The notes under the pieces were generated by a model that saw only the letters and a program-made list of their open reading frames with translations, made no database searches and was not told the DNA's origin. The position numbers and the translations under genes were made by a program. DNA of 64,000 bases from Phoebastria nigripes (taxonomy: Eukaryota; Chordata; Aves; Procellariiformes; Diomedeidae): assembly GCA_035582835.1 (NCBI GenBank), contig JAYKAV010003086.1, positions 414,161-478,160 of the forward strand, given 5' to 3'. Positions 50,101 to 63,100 of the stretch are shown piece after piece (positions within the stretch are counted from its first letter, which is position 1; the number at the start of each line of letters is the position of its first letter).

Positions 50101-53100
50101 ATTAATGGCATGATACAAACTGAAACATCAAGGCTTGAGGCTTTTCAAATCTAACTTAAAATGTGAGTCTTCCATCTTTTGGTACAGTAAATAATTCTTT
50201 TGGCTCTTCAGATTTTCATCAGAACTGTCTATGCAGGNATGCTAATTCATTTGAATGTTAATTCATGCATAGAGAGCCAGTCTGTGTTCTGAAGTGCTTA
50301 CTCTTAAATGAACAACAGAAAAGAGGATGAAGATAGCTATGAAAATGAAAAACAACATTTTAGAAAGAATCATGTTTTTACTTGGGTACTTAGAAAACTT
50401 TCATGAGGAAAAAAAATTTTAAAAAAGGGAAAGTGGGATTGTAGAATTCTCCAGTTCTCTAGTGGAAGACATGCTTAATGAGTAGCACTTCAACAAAATA
50501 AGAAGCTGGGACTCTAATATTTACTGATTCTGGTGTCAGGATTTAAGATGTCTCTGAAGGTGAGTAGGTAAGAGAAAGGGTGCAGAAAGTGTGGGTTATA
50601 TACTGAAGCTGTCTAGTAGAGATAAGACTACCTGTTTGTGCCACTCCTGTGAACAGAGATATGTTCTATATTTACCTTTCCCTGTTCTGCATAACTGAAC
50701 ACAAGCAAGCTGCTTGAGAGGAAATCCTCAGCATTCAGATGTTGTAGTTACTGGTATTTTTACGAGTTAGGCACTGGGAGATTTGATCACTTTGATATTT
50801 ACTTTGCATTTCTCTGTAATCCTACCTAGACTGTAGGAGGAAAAATAAGGATGCTGCCAAAACAGATTAATTGACTCAAATGATCTCTGAGAAGAAAGCA
50901 AGTAGAGAATATGAATTGAAAAACAAACTCCTGCACTCTAAACAATCTCTAAGACAAAAAGAAAAATAAAACCATCAAGATGATTCCTAACTTGTTTGTA
51001 TTTTCTTCACTTTAAAAATGTAACACTTCCATCTGTTTGCAGCAGTACAAATTTTCACAAAAATACCCCAAAGATTATTGCGGATACCCACTTCTCTGCA
51101 ATGCAGTAAATACTAGTAACTAACATAGATGAAGAATCTAGTGAACTACTGAGCTTAAGTTAGGTCTGCATTTTGAGGTGTCCTCTTATGTAGAGGTAGT
51201 AGCACATCTGATATTTTGCTGTACTGAAGTAAGATTTTAATCCCGCAATATGTTTGTGGATCAGTATGTCGGTGTTTCTGTTTTCTTCTCTAGATGCTGT
51301 GTAATATACAGATTTGTTTAATGATGGGGATAGGGGAAATGAAGGAGATGAGGAACTTTATGAAGATGGGGATTTTGTTTTGTCACTATGTTAATGTATT
51401 TGATCACTTTTTATAATCTGGTGTTCTGACAAGTGTGGAAGTCAGGTGTGGAAGGGGTTCAAATTTCTCTTCTTTTTCACAATCATATAATTTTAAAGTC
51501 TTTGATAATTGGCAACTACATTTTGGAATTTCAACCTCATGACTTCATCTTCACGGAGTTCCGGAAAGCTTACATGCGGTATCTTTTTTTAAGAAGAAAT
51601 GTGCTTTTTCAGTGTGGGGAAGACTGGTTGTTTTGAGCAAGAGTTCAGTAGTCTTGAGGGAGGTGATTCTGCCCCTCTGCTCCGCTCTGGTGAGACCTGG
51701 AGTACTGCATCCAGCTCTGGAACCCTCAGCACAGGAAGGACATGGACCTGTTGGAGGCAGGTCCAGAGGAGGGCCACAAAAATGATAGAGGGATAGAACA
51801 CCTCTCCTATGAAGAAAGACTGAGAGTTGGGGTGGTTCAGCCTGGAGAAGAGAAGGCTCTGGGGAGACCTTATTGCAGCCTTTCAGTACTTAAAGGGGCC
51901 TTATAAGAAAGGTGGGGACAGACTTTTTAGTAGGGCCTGTAGCAATAGGACAAGGGGTAATGGTTTTAAACTTAAAGAGGGTAGATTCAGACTAGATATA
52001 AGGAACAAATTTTTTACAGAGTGGTGAAACACTGGAACAAGTTGCCCAGAGAGGTGGGAGATGCCCCATCCCTGGAAACATTCAAGGTCAGGTTGGACGG
52101 GGCTCTGAGCAACCTGATCTAGTTGAAGGTGTCCCTGCTCACTGCAGGGGGCTTGGACTAGATGACCTTTAAAGGTCCCTTCCTACCCAAACTATTCTAT
52201 GATTCTATGATTGCTCTGTGGAGTCCTCTGAAACAAAACAGCAGGGTGTATGTGTTTCCCTTCTTCTGTCATTTAACATGTTGTATATCCCCCAACTGTA
52301 CCTTTTAGCTGCAGTTTGAGGGAGTTGATAGCATGTTTTAGCTTTTAAGGTACATTGTTCAGTTAGTTTGAGATTTTCTGTTTGCATGTGTTCATCTGTG
52401 CAGAGTTCTTTTTTTCACATAGAATCTTTAAAATCATTGTCATTAAAAAAAACATTTTGGGACATCCTATTATAGCATGCTGTTTCTAAGTTCATCCAGG
52501 AAAGTCTTCCTATTTACTTGTTTGAATATTTATCTATTTTATTACAAGTGCACACAGAACCCAGGTGATCCCCAATCTCTTAATTTCCTACGTTCGGTGT
52601 TTTTGTATAGTGTTCTTGTTTTAATCCAATCTAATTGGAACAAATAATAACAAAGTTAGATTTATTAGCACATTATAAGAAATGACTGGACACTTAAATA
52701 TTTATTTGAAGTTTTCTGGCTTATAACACTGTTTTTGTTTTGATTTCAGAATGCTCTCTTTAGTTGTATTAACAGAAATGAAAGTAAGTATGTAATGAAT
52801 AGTTTGTCATTTTGTTTTTCTTTTATATCGTTCTATCATTTTTTCTCTAAAATGTAAGAAATTCTGTGTGTGTATGTATACACAAATCATATGGATTCAG
52901 TTCCATAGAAGGACAAACCACATGCATAAATTTTCTTGCTCAAGTGATAAGGGGATTGGGCTGTTCATATAATTTGTATCAGTTTTTAATTTGCGTATCT
53001 GTATTTGTTTTTTCTGTCCTATTTTGATGATTGCTTAGAAGCTCATTTTTTCCTTCTGCTTTGTTCATTTGATGAGTGTTAAGGAACAAAATTAAATGCA

Positions 53101-54039
53101 TAGATGAAATCTTGTACCATGCAAGTGTTTTGTTGCCTGATGTCTGTCTATATAAAATGAAATCAGTGTCTCAGAAGTAATTCCAGTAAAAGTACTTCTC
53201 AAGAACTGTATATTTAATAACATATCAACAATGGGTGAATCACGATACCATCTGTCTATTTTTTTGAATGAGTTTTAGGATACTACTCTCATATTTATTT
53301 GTTTACTATTAATATTTGTCTAATAATTCAATTATAGGACAAGTCTGGTTACCTTAAATAAGAAAAAAATAGCTGAAGATAAAATTCAGCTGGCTTGCTG
53401 GTGTCTTGAACTTGAGTTCAGGATGGCTTTAGGGACTTTTTTCTCCAGCCAAACAAACAAATGTAATTTGGCTAGTTACAGATATTCCCAGTCATTCTGT
53501 AGACAGAGATTATTTTAATAGAGCATAGAAGAATTTCTTCATTTTTTTCACAGTAATACCTTGAGCATCATTGTGTGTGGTACAGACATGCTCATTTCTT
53601 CATTTATCTGTGTAGGAACCCATAGATTTTCTGTTGTTTGTTTGTTTGTTTCCCCAGTGGGGTCAGTCTGTTGCAGTTATGCAGGTCATCATACAAACTG
53701 TCGGGAATATTGTCAAGCAATTTTTCGGACAGACTCTTCTCCTGGTCCTTCACAAATTAAAGCAGTTGAAAATTACTGTGCATCTATTAGCCCTCAGCTT
53801 ATACACTGTGTGAATAACTATACACAGTCATATCCAATGAGAAATCCTACAGATAGTAAGTACAAAAAATCCTTCTTTACTGAAAGTTATAAAAAATACT
53901 GAAAATGTTTGAGGATTGTATGCGCTTTTTATATAAAATGTGTTGTATAAGTCTATTGTATGAATTGTATTAATGTATTTCTATATTATAATTGTAATTA
54001 TATGAATTTATATAATGATAACGTTTGTAGGTGCATTAT

Positions 54040-54118
<79 letters not shown>

Positions 54119-57100
54119 ATTTAAAAGAAGCAATGTTATTTGAGATTATTTGTGGGGGGAAAAGCCTCCTTATAGCACTTTTGCTCTGAGGACTTTCATC
54201 TTGGTTGTTGTTGTATGCTTGATCATTAACTATTTTTAATTTTTTTAACAGGTTTGTATTGCTGTGATAGAGCAGAAGACTATGCATGTCAGACTGCTTG
54301 TAAAAGAATTCTAATGTCAATGAAAACAGAGCTTGAAATTGTTGATGGACTTATAGAAGGCTGTAAAACAATGCCTCTCCCTCAGGATCCACTTTGGCAA
54401 TGTTTTCTTGAGAGTTCAAGATCTGTTCACCCAGGAGTCACTGTGCACCCTCCACCTTCAACAGGCCTCGATGGAGCTAAGCTCCATTGCTGTTCTAAAG
54501 CAAATTCTTCCACATGTAGGTCAGTGTCTCTCTATCCTCATTTCCAATTGTGAAAATGATTCAGAAGTTGTCTCATATCAGGCCTTTGCCCGAATCCTGC
54601 TATGTACATCAAATAAAGAGTTCTGTGAATTCTTAGAAAAAATAGAGGTTTAGGTAATCAGATGGATGTCACGTTCTGTCCAATACTTACTTTGTATCTC
54701 AAAAAATACTGTTCCATAAGAGGAATTACACTTTTCTCACTTTTAGCACTGGCTTATTATAGCAGACACACTAAGTTAATGAAACCTATACCTTACTTGT
54801 GGTCGTAATAGCCAATACTGCAACAAGATGAAGAGGCTTTAACCAGATACTAAAGAGAGCCAGGGGGACAGTGAACTGCACAAACTCTCAAGTACCTGGT
54901 TGCTGCATGTTAAAACCTTAGCAGTATTCCTTACTTGATTTTTGTCAATGAAAAATAACTTAGGTTATTTAATAATTAAATAATGGAACTATTGACATTT
55001 AAAAAAAAAAAGGTTTTCAGCAAATAGTTGCATGCTTGCAAATAACTGTAATTGCATCTTTTTTAGTTTAGAGTGGTTATTTGTCCACTTTAAAAATAGA
55101 TCATTATTGCATTTTAAATGCATCAACATGTCAAAATAAGTTGCAAACACTGATTTTTGAGCTATTACTTCCTTTTATATCGAAGTTTCCAGTAACAAAA
55201 CAACAGATCCTGAATGCAGCAGGATCTTATCAGGAGTTTAGTAGTAGAGCCCTGGAGTTAACGTTATTTCTTAGAACATTGTAGCATAGGGCAGTTGATA
55301 TAATATCTTTTAGTTGCTTGCTTTGACAATGAGTTCTAAAAATGGATTTTTCCTCACATTTTCAATATGCAGTAGACTTTAATAGTACAGTGAAGTTCCA
55401 TACCTTCAGTTGGGATGGGAACAGTTGCAGTTTGTAGGATATTCCTGTGAACAAAGTGGCTTGGGTATTGCTGACACCAGGAAACATCTCAAACACAAGC
55501 AACAAACAGTACACCTGTTTCAAACATGAGGGCAAAAGAAGAAATATATTTTGCTTGCCAGTCATTTCTGTAGGAGGAGAAGGTGTGATTTGAAGGATGG
55601 GATTAGAAGTTGTTCATTATCTGTCAACCTAGATTTATTACAAGTAAAATTAGCTGGGATAGTTCTCACCTCAAATTCATTAGTTCAGGTTTCCAGCTAT
55701 TACATTTTTATTGGATATTGCAGTTTTATATTCTGAAGTCTTTCAGTCTTACTAGCTTAAAGATTTGCTAGCATTTTTAAGCAAAACTGGAAAACTTAGA
55801 AAACAGTAAAGTGGGGTTATTTGCTTTGAGCACAACATTTGGATACTCCTGCAGACTTTGTGGCAGTAACACAATCTTCTACAGTGAGTGTAGGCTGTTG
55901 TGATCAGCAAAGAAATGGTAGGCTCTACTATATCTGAACGACTGCTGTTCTTTTAATTTTATTTTCTTCATCTATATTTTTTTTTCAGAGAGCTCTGCAC
56001 TAAACTTTATAGCACGAGCTGGGGCAATTCACAGAGCTGGCAAGAATTTGATCGCTTTTGTGAGTATAATGCAGTTGAAGTTTCCATGTTGACCTGTTTA
56101 GCAGATGTACGAGAACCTTGTCAGCTGGGCTGTAGAAATCTTACTTACTGCACTAATTTTAATAACAGGTAGGAGAGAGACACTGAATGTTTTATAAAGG
56201 AATTCCTGTGCTTTGATTTAAAAAATAAAATAAAATGAAACGTTTTTCAGGCTTATTTTGAGATTGTATGTAGCTGTCTTTCTGCAAATATTTTTTTAGA
56301 TAATTTAAAAATTAATAGTTTTTCTTTAGAATAAACTTTTGGAAATGTATTTAACAACAGACATAACAAAACTTACAGGAATAAAAGCTAACCCATGAAC
56401 TTGTAAAATGTCATCATGTATTAGCAGCATATTCCTCTGTCTTACTGTATAGACAAGTAAGCCACGATTACTGGAATGTTGTGTATTATAAAGTAAAAAT
56501 TCTTGTTAAATTTACATGTTACTCTTTTTCAAAATTCCTTTTCTTTCAGAGATATTTCTGTGGGTTTATGCTCTATAGGGCAAAATGCATGATTTAAAAG
56601 TGGTGTCTGAATTAGTAATTGCAATTTATTAAATAGTTCGAGTTTCAAAAAAACATTGAAAATTTTGTTAGCTGTTAGAGATCTCTGGCTTTTCTTTGAA
56701 ATTGTATACAGTGGCATGAGTGTTACATGAGTAGTAGAATCACATATGTGATAGATGCAGCCTGGGCAAATATAAATGATAAATTGACTTGCATTAGTGA
56801 TTCACCAGGAAACATTCGCACAGATATTCAGGATATCTTAAGATATTTGCTTTTAAGTCAACTTTCTTCAGGTAAGAAAAATTTAAGTGATACTTGATCT
56901 AAGAGGTAGAGGTGAGAAAGGAGTTTCAGCCTTGAGTCTTAAAGAGCTGATTTCCCTTAAAGACAGAATTCAAACTGATTTTGATCTTGCTTAACTGTGG
57001 AAGGGATTCATTTCTTTTATACCACAAAAAGCAAGCCATATCAAGGTTGTAGAATTCATATAGTGAAAGGTAAAATGTGTGGTGTTTTCTTTTTCTTGTA

Positions 57101-60100
57101 TACGTGCCATATCTTAACTTCTTCTTTTAAGACCAACAGAACTTTTTAGGAGCTGCAATACTCAGTCAGACCAGGGAGCCATGAATGACATGAAGCTATG
57201 GGAAAAAGGGAGTATTAAGATGCCATTTATAAATATTCCCGTGCTTGATATTAAAAAATGCCAACCAGAAATGTGGAAGGCAATTGCCTGCTCACTGCAG
57301 ATTAAACCTTGTCACAGCAAATCTAGAGGAAGTATTATCTGCAAGTAAGTACTGTGGGGGAAAAAAACAGTTTAGAGGTTCTGCTAAGGATTTTAGTGAG
57401 AACTAAAAAGCTGCTGTAGGACTGTGTTTGACTTAAGTTAGGAAAACATGGCAAGGCAAACACAGAAAGAATATGAGCTTGTGTAGTTGCTATTGCTTGA
57501 ATCTCCATCACTGTAAATGGAAGATGCTTGCCTGTTGATGAGATGGATGTATATGCTTCCATTGTAAAGTTGATTTCTTGTTGGGTTTTTTTTGGCGCTC
57601 TGTGGTGTCTATAAAACCTTTCCTCTTTTTCGGTTTTGGGACCTACTGGTGATTTTTAAGCTGACAGAAAGGTCTGAAAAAAATGAAGTTTATTTTTTAA
57701 AAAAATAAATTTTGAAAGTACGTGATTGGGTAGAAAAGAGACCAGTTAATAGTACAGGTAGTGAGATAGAGTTCAACCCATGTTAGACATTAGTAAATCA
57801 AGGAAATGCTTGGTCTTGAAACATACATGCATATGATGCCATAGAAAACAAAGATCACCAAGCCCAAAGTAGAGGAAGAGTAGTGTAAGCAATAGTTCCT
57901 GTCTTTGTGTCACAAATTTGTTCCTCCCCCTGTATGTAAAATGTAGCATATACATATACACACACACACACACATATATAAAAAAACACTCTGTTGTGAG
58001 GCAGAAGGGGAAAGTTGTGGATTTGAGGAAGGGAAGAATGTGGAAAGAAATCTTTTTCATACAAGACCTTTTTTCTTCAAGTAGTGTTCATGAAATTCTG
58101 TTTCTTTATTTATCTGAAGATCAGATTGTGTGGAAATACTGAAGAAATGTGGAGATCATAATAAATTCCCTGAAGGCCACTCAGCTGAAAGTATTTGTGA
58201 GCTCTTATCTCCAACAGATGACTTGGAGAACTGTATCCCTTTGGATACATACCTGAGTAAGTATCAACATACCTATGCAATAAAATTAGAAACCAAGATA
58301 CTTTGAATGCTTATCACTGCTTTTAATAACTTTCATTATTTCTTTTAAAGAAAGTTGTATTGAATTTGAGACATTTTATTTAACGTATTAGAGAAAATTG
58401 GATTTTTCAAATTGCCATAGCTCATTACATTTATTCCTTCTTGTATTGGGTGTATATGGCAAGGTTGTTTTGGTAGTAGTGGAGGCTGCAGGGGCTGTAT
58501 GGGAAGATGTCAGGGACTGCACTGTGCCAGACACAGCCAGCTCGGCAATAGGCCCACTATAGGCCAAAGCTGAACCACTTAGCAAAGTTTGTGGTGCCTC
58601 TGTGAAAACATGTTTAAGAAAGGGCAAAAAGTGCTAGACAGGTGGAGGAGAAGGGAACAGGAAGAATGAGAAACAACAGAGGTAGCACCAAGGTCAGAGG
58701 AGCAGGAGGAGAGGAGGTGCTCCATGGCAGAGTAGATATCCACAAGGCAGCCTGTGGAGGACCCCATGCCACAGCAGGTGGGTGTACGCTGAAAGAAGCT
58801 GCAGCCCGTGGAGAGCCCATGCTGGAGCAGAGGAAAGGTGTGACAAGGAATGAGTGGCAGAGAGAAGCTGCTGTGTACTGACCATAGTCACCATCATCCC
58901 CTTCTTCCTAATCCCCACTGCATCACTTGGGGCAGGGGCAGAGAAATCTGGAGTGAAGTAGTGAAGGTGAGCCTGGGAAAGGAGGAAGAAAGAAGTTGCT
59001 TTAATGTTTGTCTTTTTGTTCCCATTACCTGAATCTGTAATTAGATATTTATTTTAATTGGCAATAAATTTAGTTAATTTTCCCCAAGTCAAGTCAGTTT
59101 TGCCTGTGATGGTAATTCTTACGCAATCTCCCTGTCTTTATCTCAACCCATGAGCTTTTCTGTTCCTGTTCTACCTATCTTCTATCCCCATTCCGTTTGG
59201 GGTGGGGGGACTGTGTGGGAGTTTGGCTGTTAGCCAAGGCTAACCCACCACACTTCTCTTTTGGGGACTTCATATATTCAGTGCAAGTACACTAATCTGT
59301 ATCATCTAATAATCTGGCTTGTTGAATTTCAATGATTTTTACCTACTTGAAAATAGACTAGTTAAACTTACTTCAAGAAAACTCTGTTCTTCAAGAAGTC
59401 ATCTCCCATGCCAAAAAAGTACTATAATAATAAAACCAGTAGCACTATTTATTTACAGGACAGAAGCTGGATCATGCTTGGGAGGACTGATCTCAAATAA
59501 ATGTCACTTAAACAATAGCATGATTTAGAGCAGAACTTCTTGATGTACAAAATTACGCTTTTGCCTGGTGCATAAACTCTGTTCTTTAACTGTGCAATTA
59601 GAATAACTAAAAACCAAATTAACTCTTGGGGCAATAGAACATGAGCTTAGTAGGTATATGAAAGAATGAAGTTTTTGTGATTCTGTTTTCTTCTATCATG
59701 TCTTATCCCTCAGTGTGGAACACAATTGTATTAGTAAAATTTCATCTTGGTTCTAGATTTCATTTAAATGCATCTTTTTACATTATTTTCCAAATCTGCT
59801 CTACCCTATTACTACTTCCTATTGCATATTTATCTCTGTAGGATTTAGACCTTTTTAGCTTTATAGGATTTATACCTTTTAGACCTTCTTCCAAATTAAA
59901 TTTTGATATTTCTTTCTCAGAATCCCAGGAACTTTGAAAATAGCAAAATTTTGGTTAGCAACTGAAAGCATGCCTCAACAAATAAATTGTTCCCAGAGAG
60001 ACAATGTATTGAAACTTTGGGTGGTTCTTTCCATTTAGCTGCTGCTTTTCCACGTTGTCTTCCCTTTCCTTAATCTTGTAACAGGAGAACATTACTAGGG

Positions 60101-63100
60101 AGTTAAAGGGAAAACAGAAACAGAAGTTTATCAATGATAGCAAACTTGGTTAAATATCAAGTGTACTTTAAACCTCCAGTTTGTTAATCACTGACTATGG
60201 GACTTCTCTTGATTAAACTGCCAGTCATTGTCAGTTTGTATTTTTGTCATACAGATAAAATTATTGGGGAAACAACATAGAGGAAATATATTTTCCTTGT
60301 GAAGAATCATCTGGGTCATTATTTCCAGGATTGAGGACTAAACTTTTGAAATAAGTTAACTACCTTGTCATGTCAAGCTTCTACAAGTATAATTAAAAAA
60401 ATAAAAAATATTTCACAGAATTGTCCAAAATTATGATTTTACTGAATGTAAGAAATGCCATGCTTTACTGAAGAAAAATAAACCTCATTTAAATCAATAT
60501 AGATGCTGTATATTCTGTTTTCAGGCCCAAGTTCTTTAGGTAACATTGTGGAAGATGTTACACATCCATGTAATCCAAATCCATGTGCAGCTAATCAGTT
60601 ATGTGAAGTAAATAGAAAAGGATGTCAATCTGGAGAACTGTGTCTTCCGTATTTGTGTGTGCCAGGTAAGGGGTTTTGGACTTCTGTTTACCTGAATTTT
60701 GCTGATAAACATATGTTACTGAAATTTTGTTGAAAGTTTTAAAGTGAATTGCTGATACCCCAAAAGAAGTATTATCACAATTATCTTGTGTTTTCAAAAG
60801 CTGTAGCCTACCTTCTAGCTCTTTTCATTTCTCGATGTGTTTCTATTTTTATTGTCCACTGAAACATAACATCTTATTAGAAGATACATTACTTATTTTG
60901 CTTCAGAAGAAATAAATGTCCATACATGGTCTCTAAGCAGCCTGCCTGCTATTTAAAATCACACGCATGCAATACTGCAAATACAGTGCAGCTCACTGCT
61001 GCTGCAGACACCATGACATGTATTGCCCTGTATTTCCATACATTATTAGCCATATCCGCATTATTTTCCTTACTGATGAAATAAATGGACATTATGTCTT
61101 GCCTTGAAATTAATGAAAATCAGGCTGTCAGTCTTGGGAGAACATTTTGACAGCCCTGAGAATCTGATCAAATGCAGGGTGCCCTGGGATGTACTTTTGC
61201 ATTGGCAGCAATTCCGGTGTTTTATTAAAGTTCAGGGTGGTATCTTACATGGAATTGTCCCAAATCCTTCTTCATAGGCCAGGACAACTTCTCAAAATCT
61301 CTCCAGCAGCTCATGGGTGACTAGTTCCAGTCTAAGTAAATTAATACCCAGACTTTTTCTTAAGAGCTTCACTGTTGCTGCTTCACTGGATTCATAGTGC
61401 CCAGGTTTAGGGGTTGGGAAGGAAGTGACATGGCACATAATTTATTTGCCTCTCCTTTCTTCTCTCTACTACTTGAGCTTGCAGCACTGATGCAGCATCT
61501 CTGCACTTCATCTTTAATGACTGACAGCGCTATGAGTTCATTGACTGGAGAAAAAGGCAGAACCGCAAGGCAGACTAGCTCTGTGTCTCTCCCAAATCTG
61601 TATGTAGACTTGTAGTTTGGAGAAAAAAGACACTGACTTTGGGAAACAACAAAAATATGAATAATGGATCTTGTCCTGCCTTGTCCTTCCACGAGACCCA
61701 CAGTACCGCTTCTCATTAAAGATGATGTCTGGAGATGCAGCAGTACACAGNCAACTGCATTTCTGCTGCTGCTCCATTGAGTGATACTTTTAATGTAGGG
61801 GCACCTCACTAGAAAGGCATTCGTGGTCATTTGGGAACTGCTTTTTTAGAACATAGGTGTTGTCTAACTTCGGCACCATGAGTAAATGTGAGCTGACTGG
61901 GGAGAGAGCCTCATGTAGAATGAGTTTTAGCTATCTAACTTTGAAATGGCAGTCTTGGATGGTGTTGATAAGAAGGGTCAAATCTACAAAAGGAGATGGG
62001 AGACTGTACGATGTCCAACTTCTACAGCTCCTTCATTGTTCTACCTTAGACACCAGTAGTGCTTGCCACAATTTTTCTCCTTCCTTTAAAGCAAAAGGTA
62101 TCATTCAGTGACATGAGGGATCACCTATGGTTCTTGAAGCAGAGGAAAGCTTGCGTTTGGTGACTGCTTGAATGCATGTGTTGAGAGAGACTGAGTGAGT
62201 GAGAGCGACACTGATTTTTAAACTGAATTGCATGAAGCAGCCTCCTTTCTAGAGGAAGTGATAGAGAATATTGCCGTAACTGTCTCGCATCAGTTCCCTG
62301 AGCCTCTTTTGTTCCAGCAGTTCTGTGGCTGATCAGCAGTTTCTCCAGTGATTTCTAATTACAAAGAGGAAAACTGGGTTTTGCTTCACTCGTACATCTG
62401 CTACACTTGTGCTCTTCTAAAAGTGAGAATAGACTTCAGCTCATTCTTTTTGTGAGCCTAGGGACATTGTTTTGGTTATGTTTCTATGACCCTTACAAAA
62501 TNTTTTTGTTTTTCTGAAAAGCTGAGCATTATTACTATAGAGGTTGTATTGTCTTCACTTGCTGCAAAGTCATTCAAAGTGATCTGAAAACAAGCTCACC
62601 CAGAGCTTTTGAAGAGACAACTTACTTCCTGTAAGGGTTGGAAGGTGACTTCTATGTTTGAATTCAGTCTTTTTATTGGTTGAAAGTTTTGGGGGATTTG
62701 TTGCAGTTCATCACTTCTAGGGTAATTTTAATCTATTTCTTTTATTATTGTTTCCTTGCAATTTTTAAAACCATTTTTCTTCTTTTCCATTCTTTTCTTT
62801 TTTAAATCCAGTTTTCTTGCTTTTTCTCCCTCTCTCCTCTCTTCATGTCTACCTATAAGAGTCCTTCACATAAGAGTAGGGAAGGAAGACACAATAAAAT
62901 GTGTGAGAGAGGGGAAATGACTGGGCTTTGCTTGTGAGACCCTTTAATTCAGTTTGTGTATTGGAGAGAGTGAAGCGTGTGTGGTATTTGTTGTATCACA
63001 TATGTTTCATACTACTACAGAGCTGTGGAAAATTAGATTGCTTGAGAATTGTTGGAATTACCAGTCTTTTTCTCTGAAGTGACATTTCTACAGGTACTTC

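Larger units (their letters stand above)
42811..52749 (+). other. RECK: RECK intron 6
   Basis: 9.9 kb, phase 0, the largest intron in the window and comparatively poor in repeats. I recognise only a CR1 3' end at 51.65-52.21 kb and a small TTCTA-type tandem at about 48347-48377. Its 43.0-51.6 kb stretch is AT-rich with only spurious short frames. Confidence 0.85.

Noticed and set aside
54036..54320. Minus-strand ORF ending in poly-lysine
   Set aside because: Antisense of the T74 homopolymer and of RECK exon 9.
61369..61830. 153-codon minus-strand ORF in RECK intron 13
   Set aside because: Contains N, no domain, no splice or promoter context; length is possible by chance in a 64-kb window.
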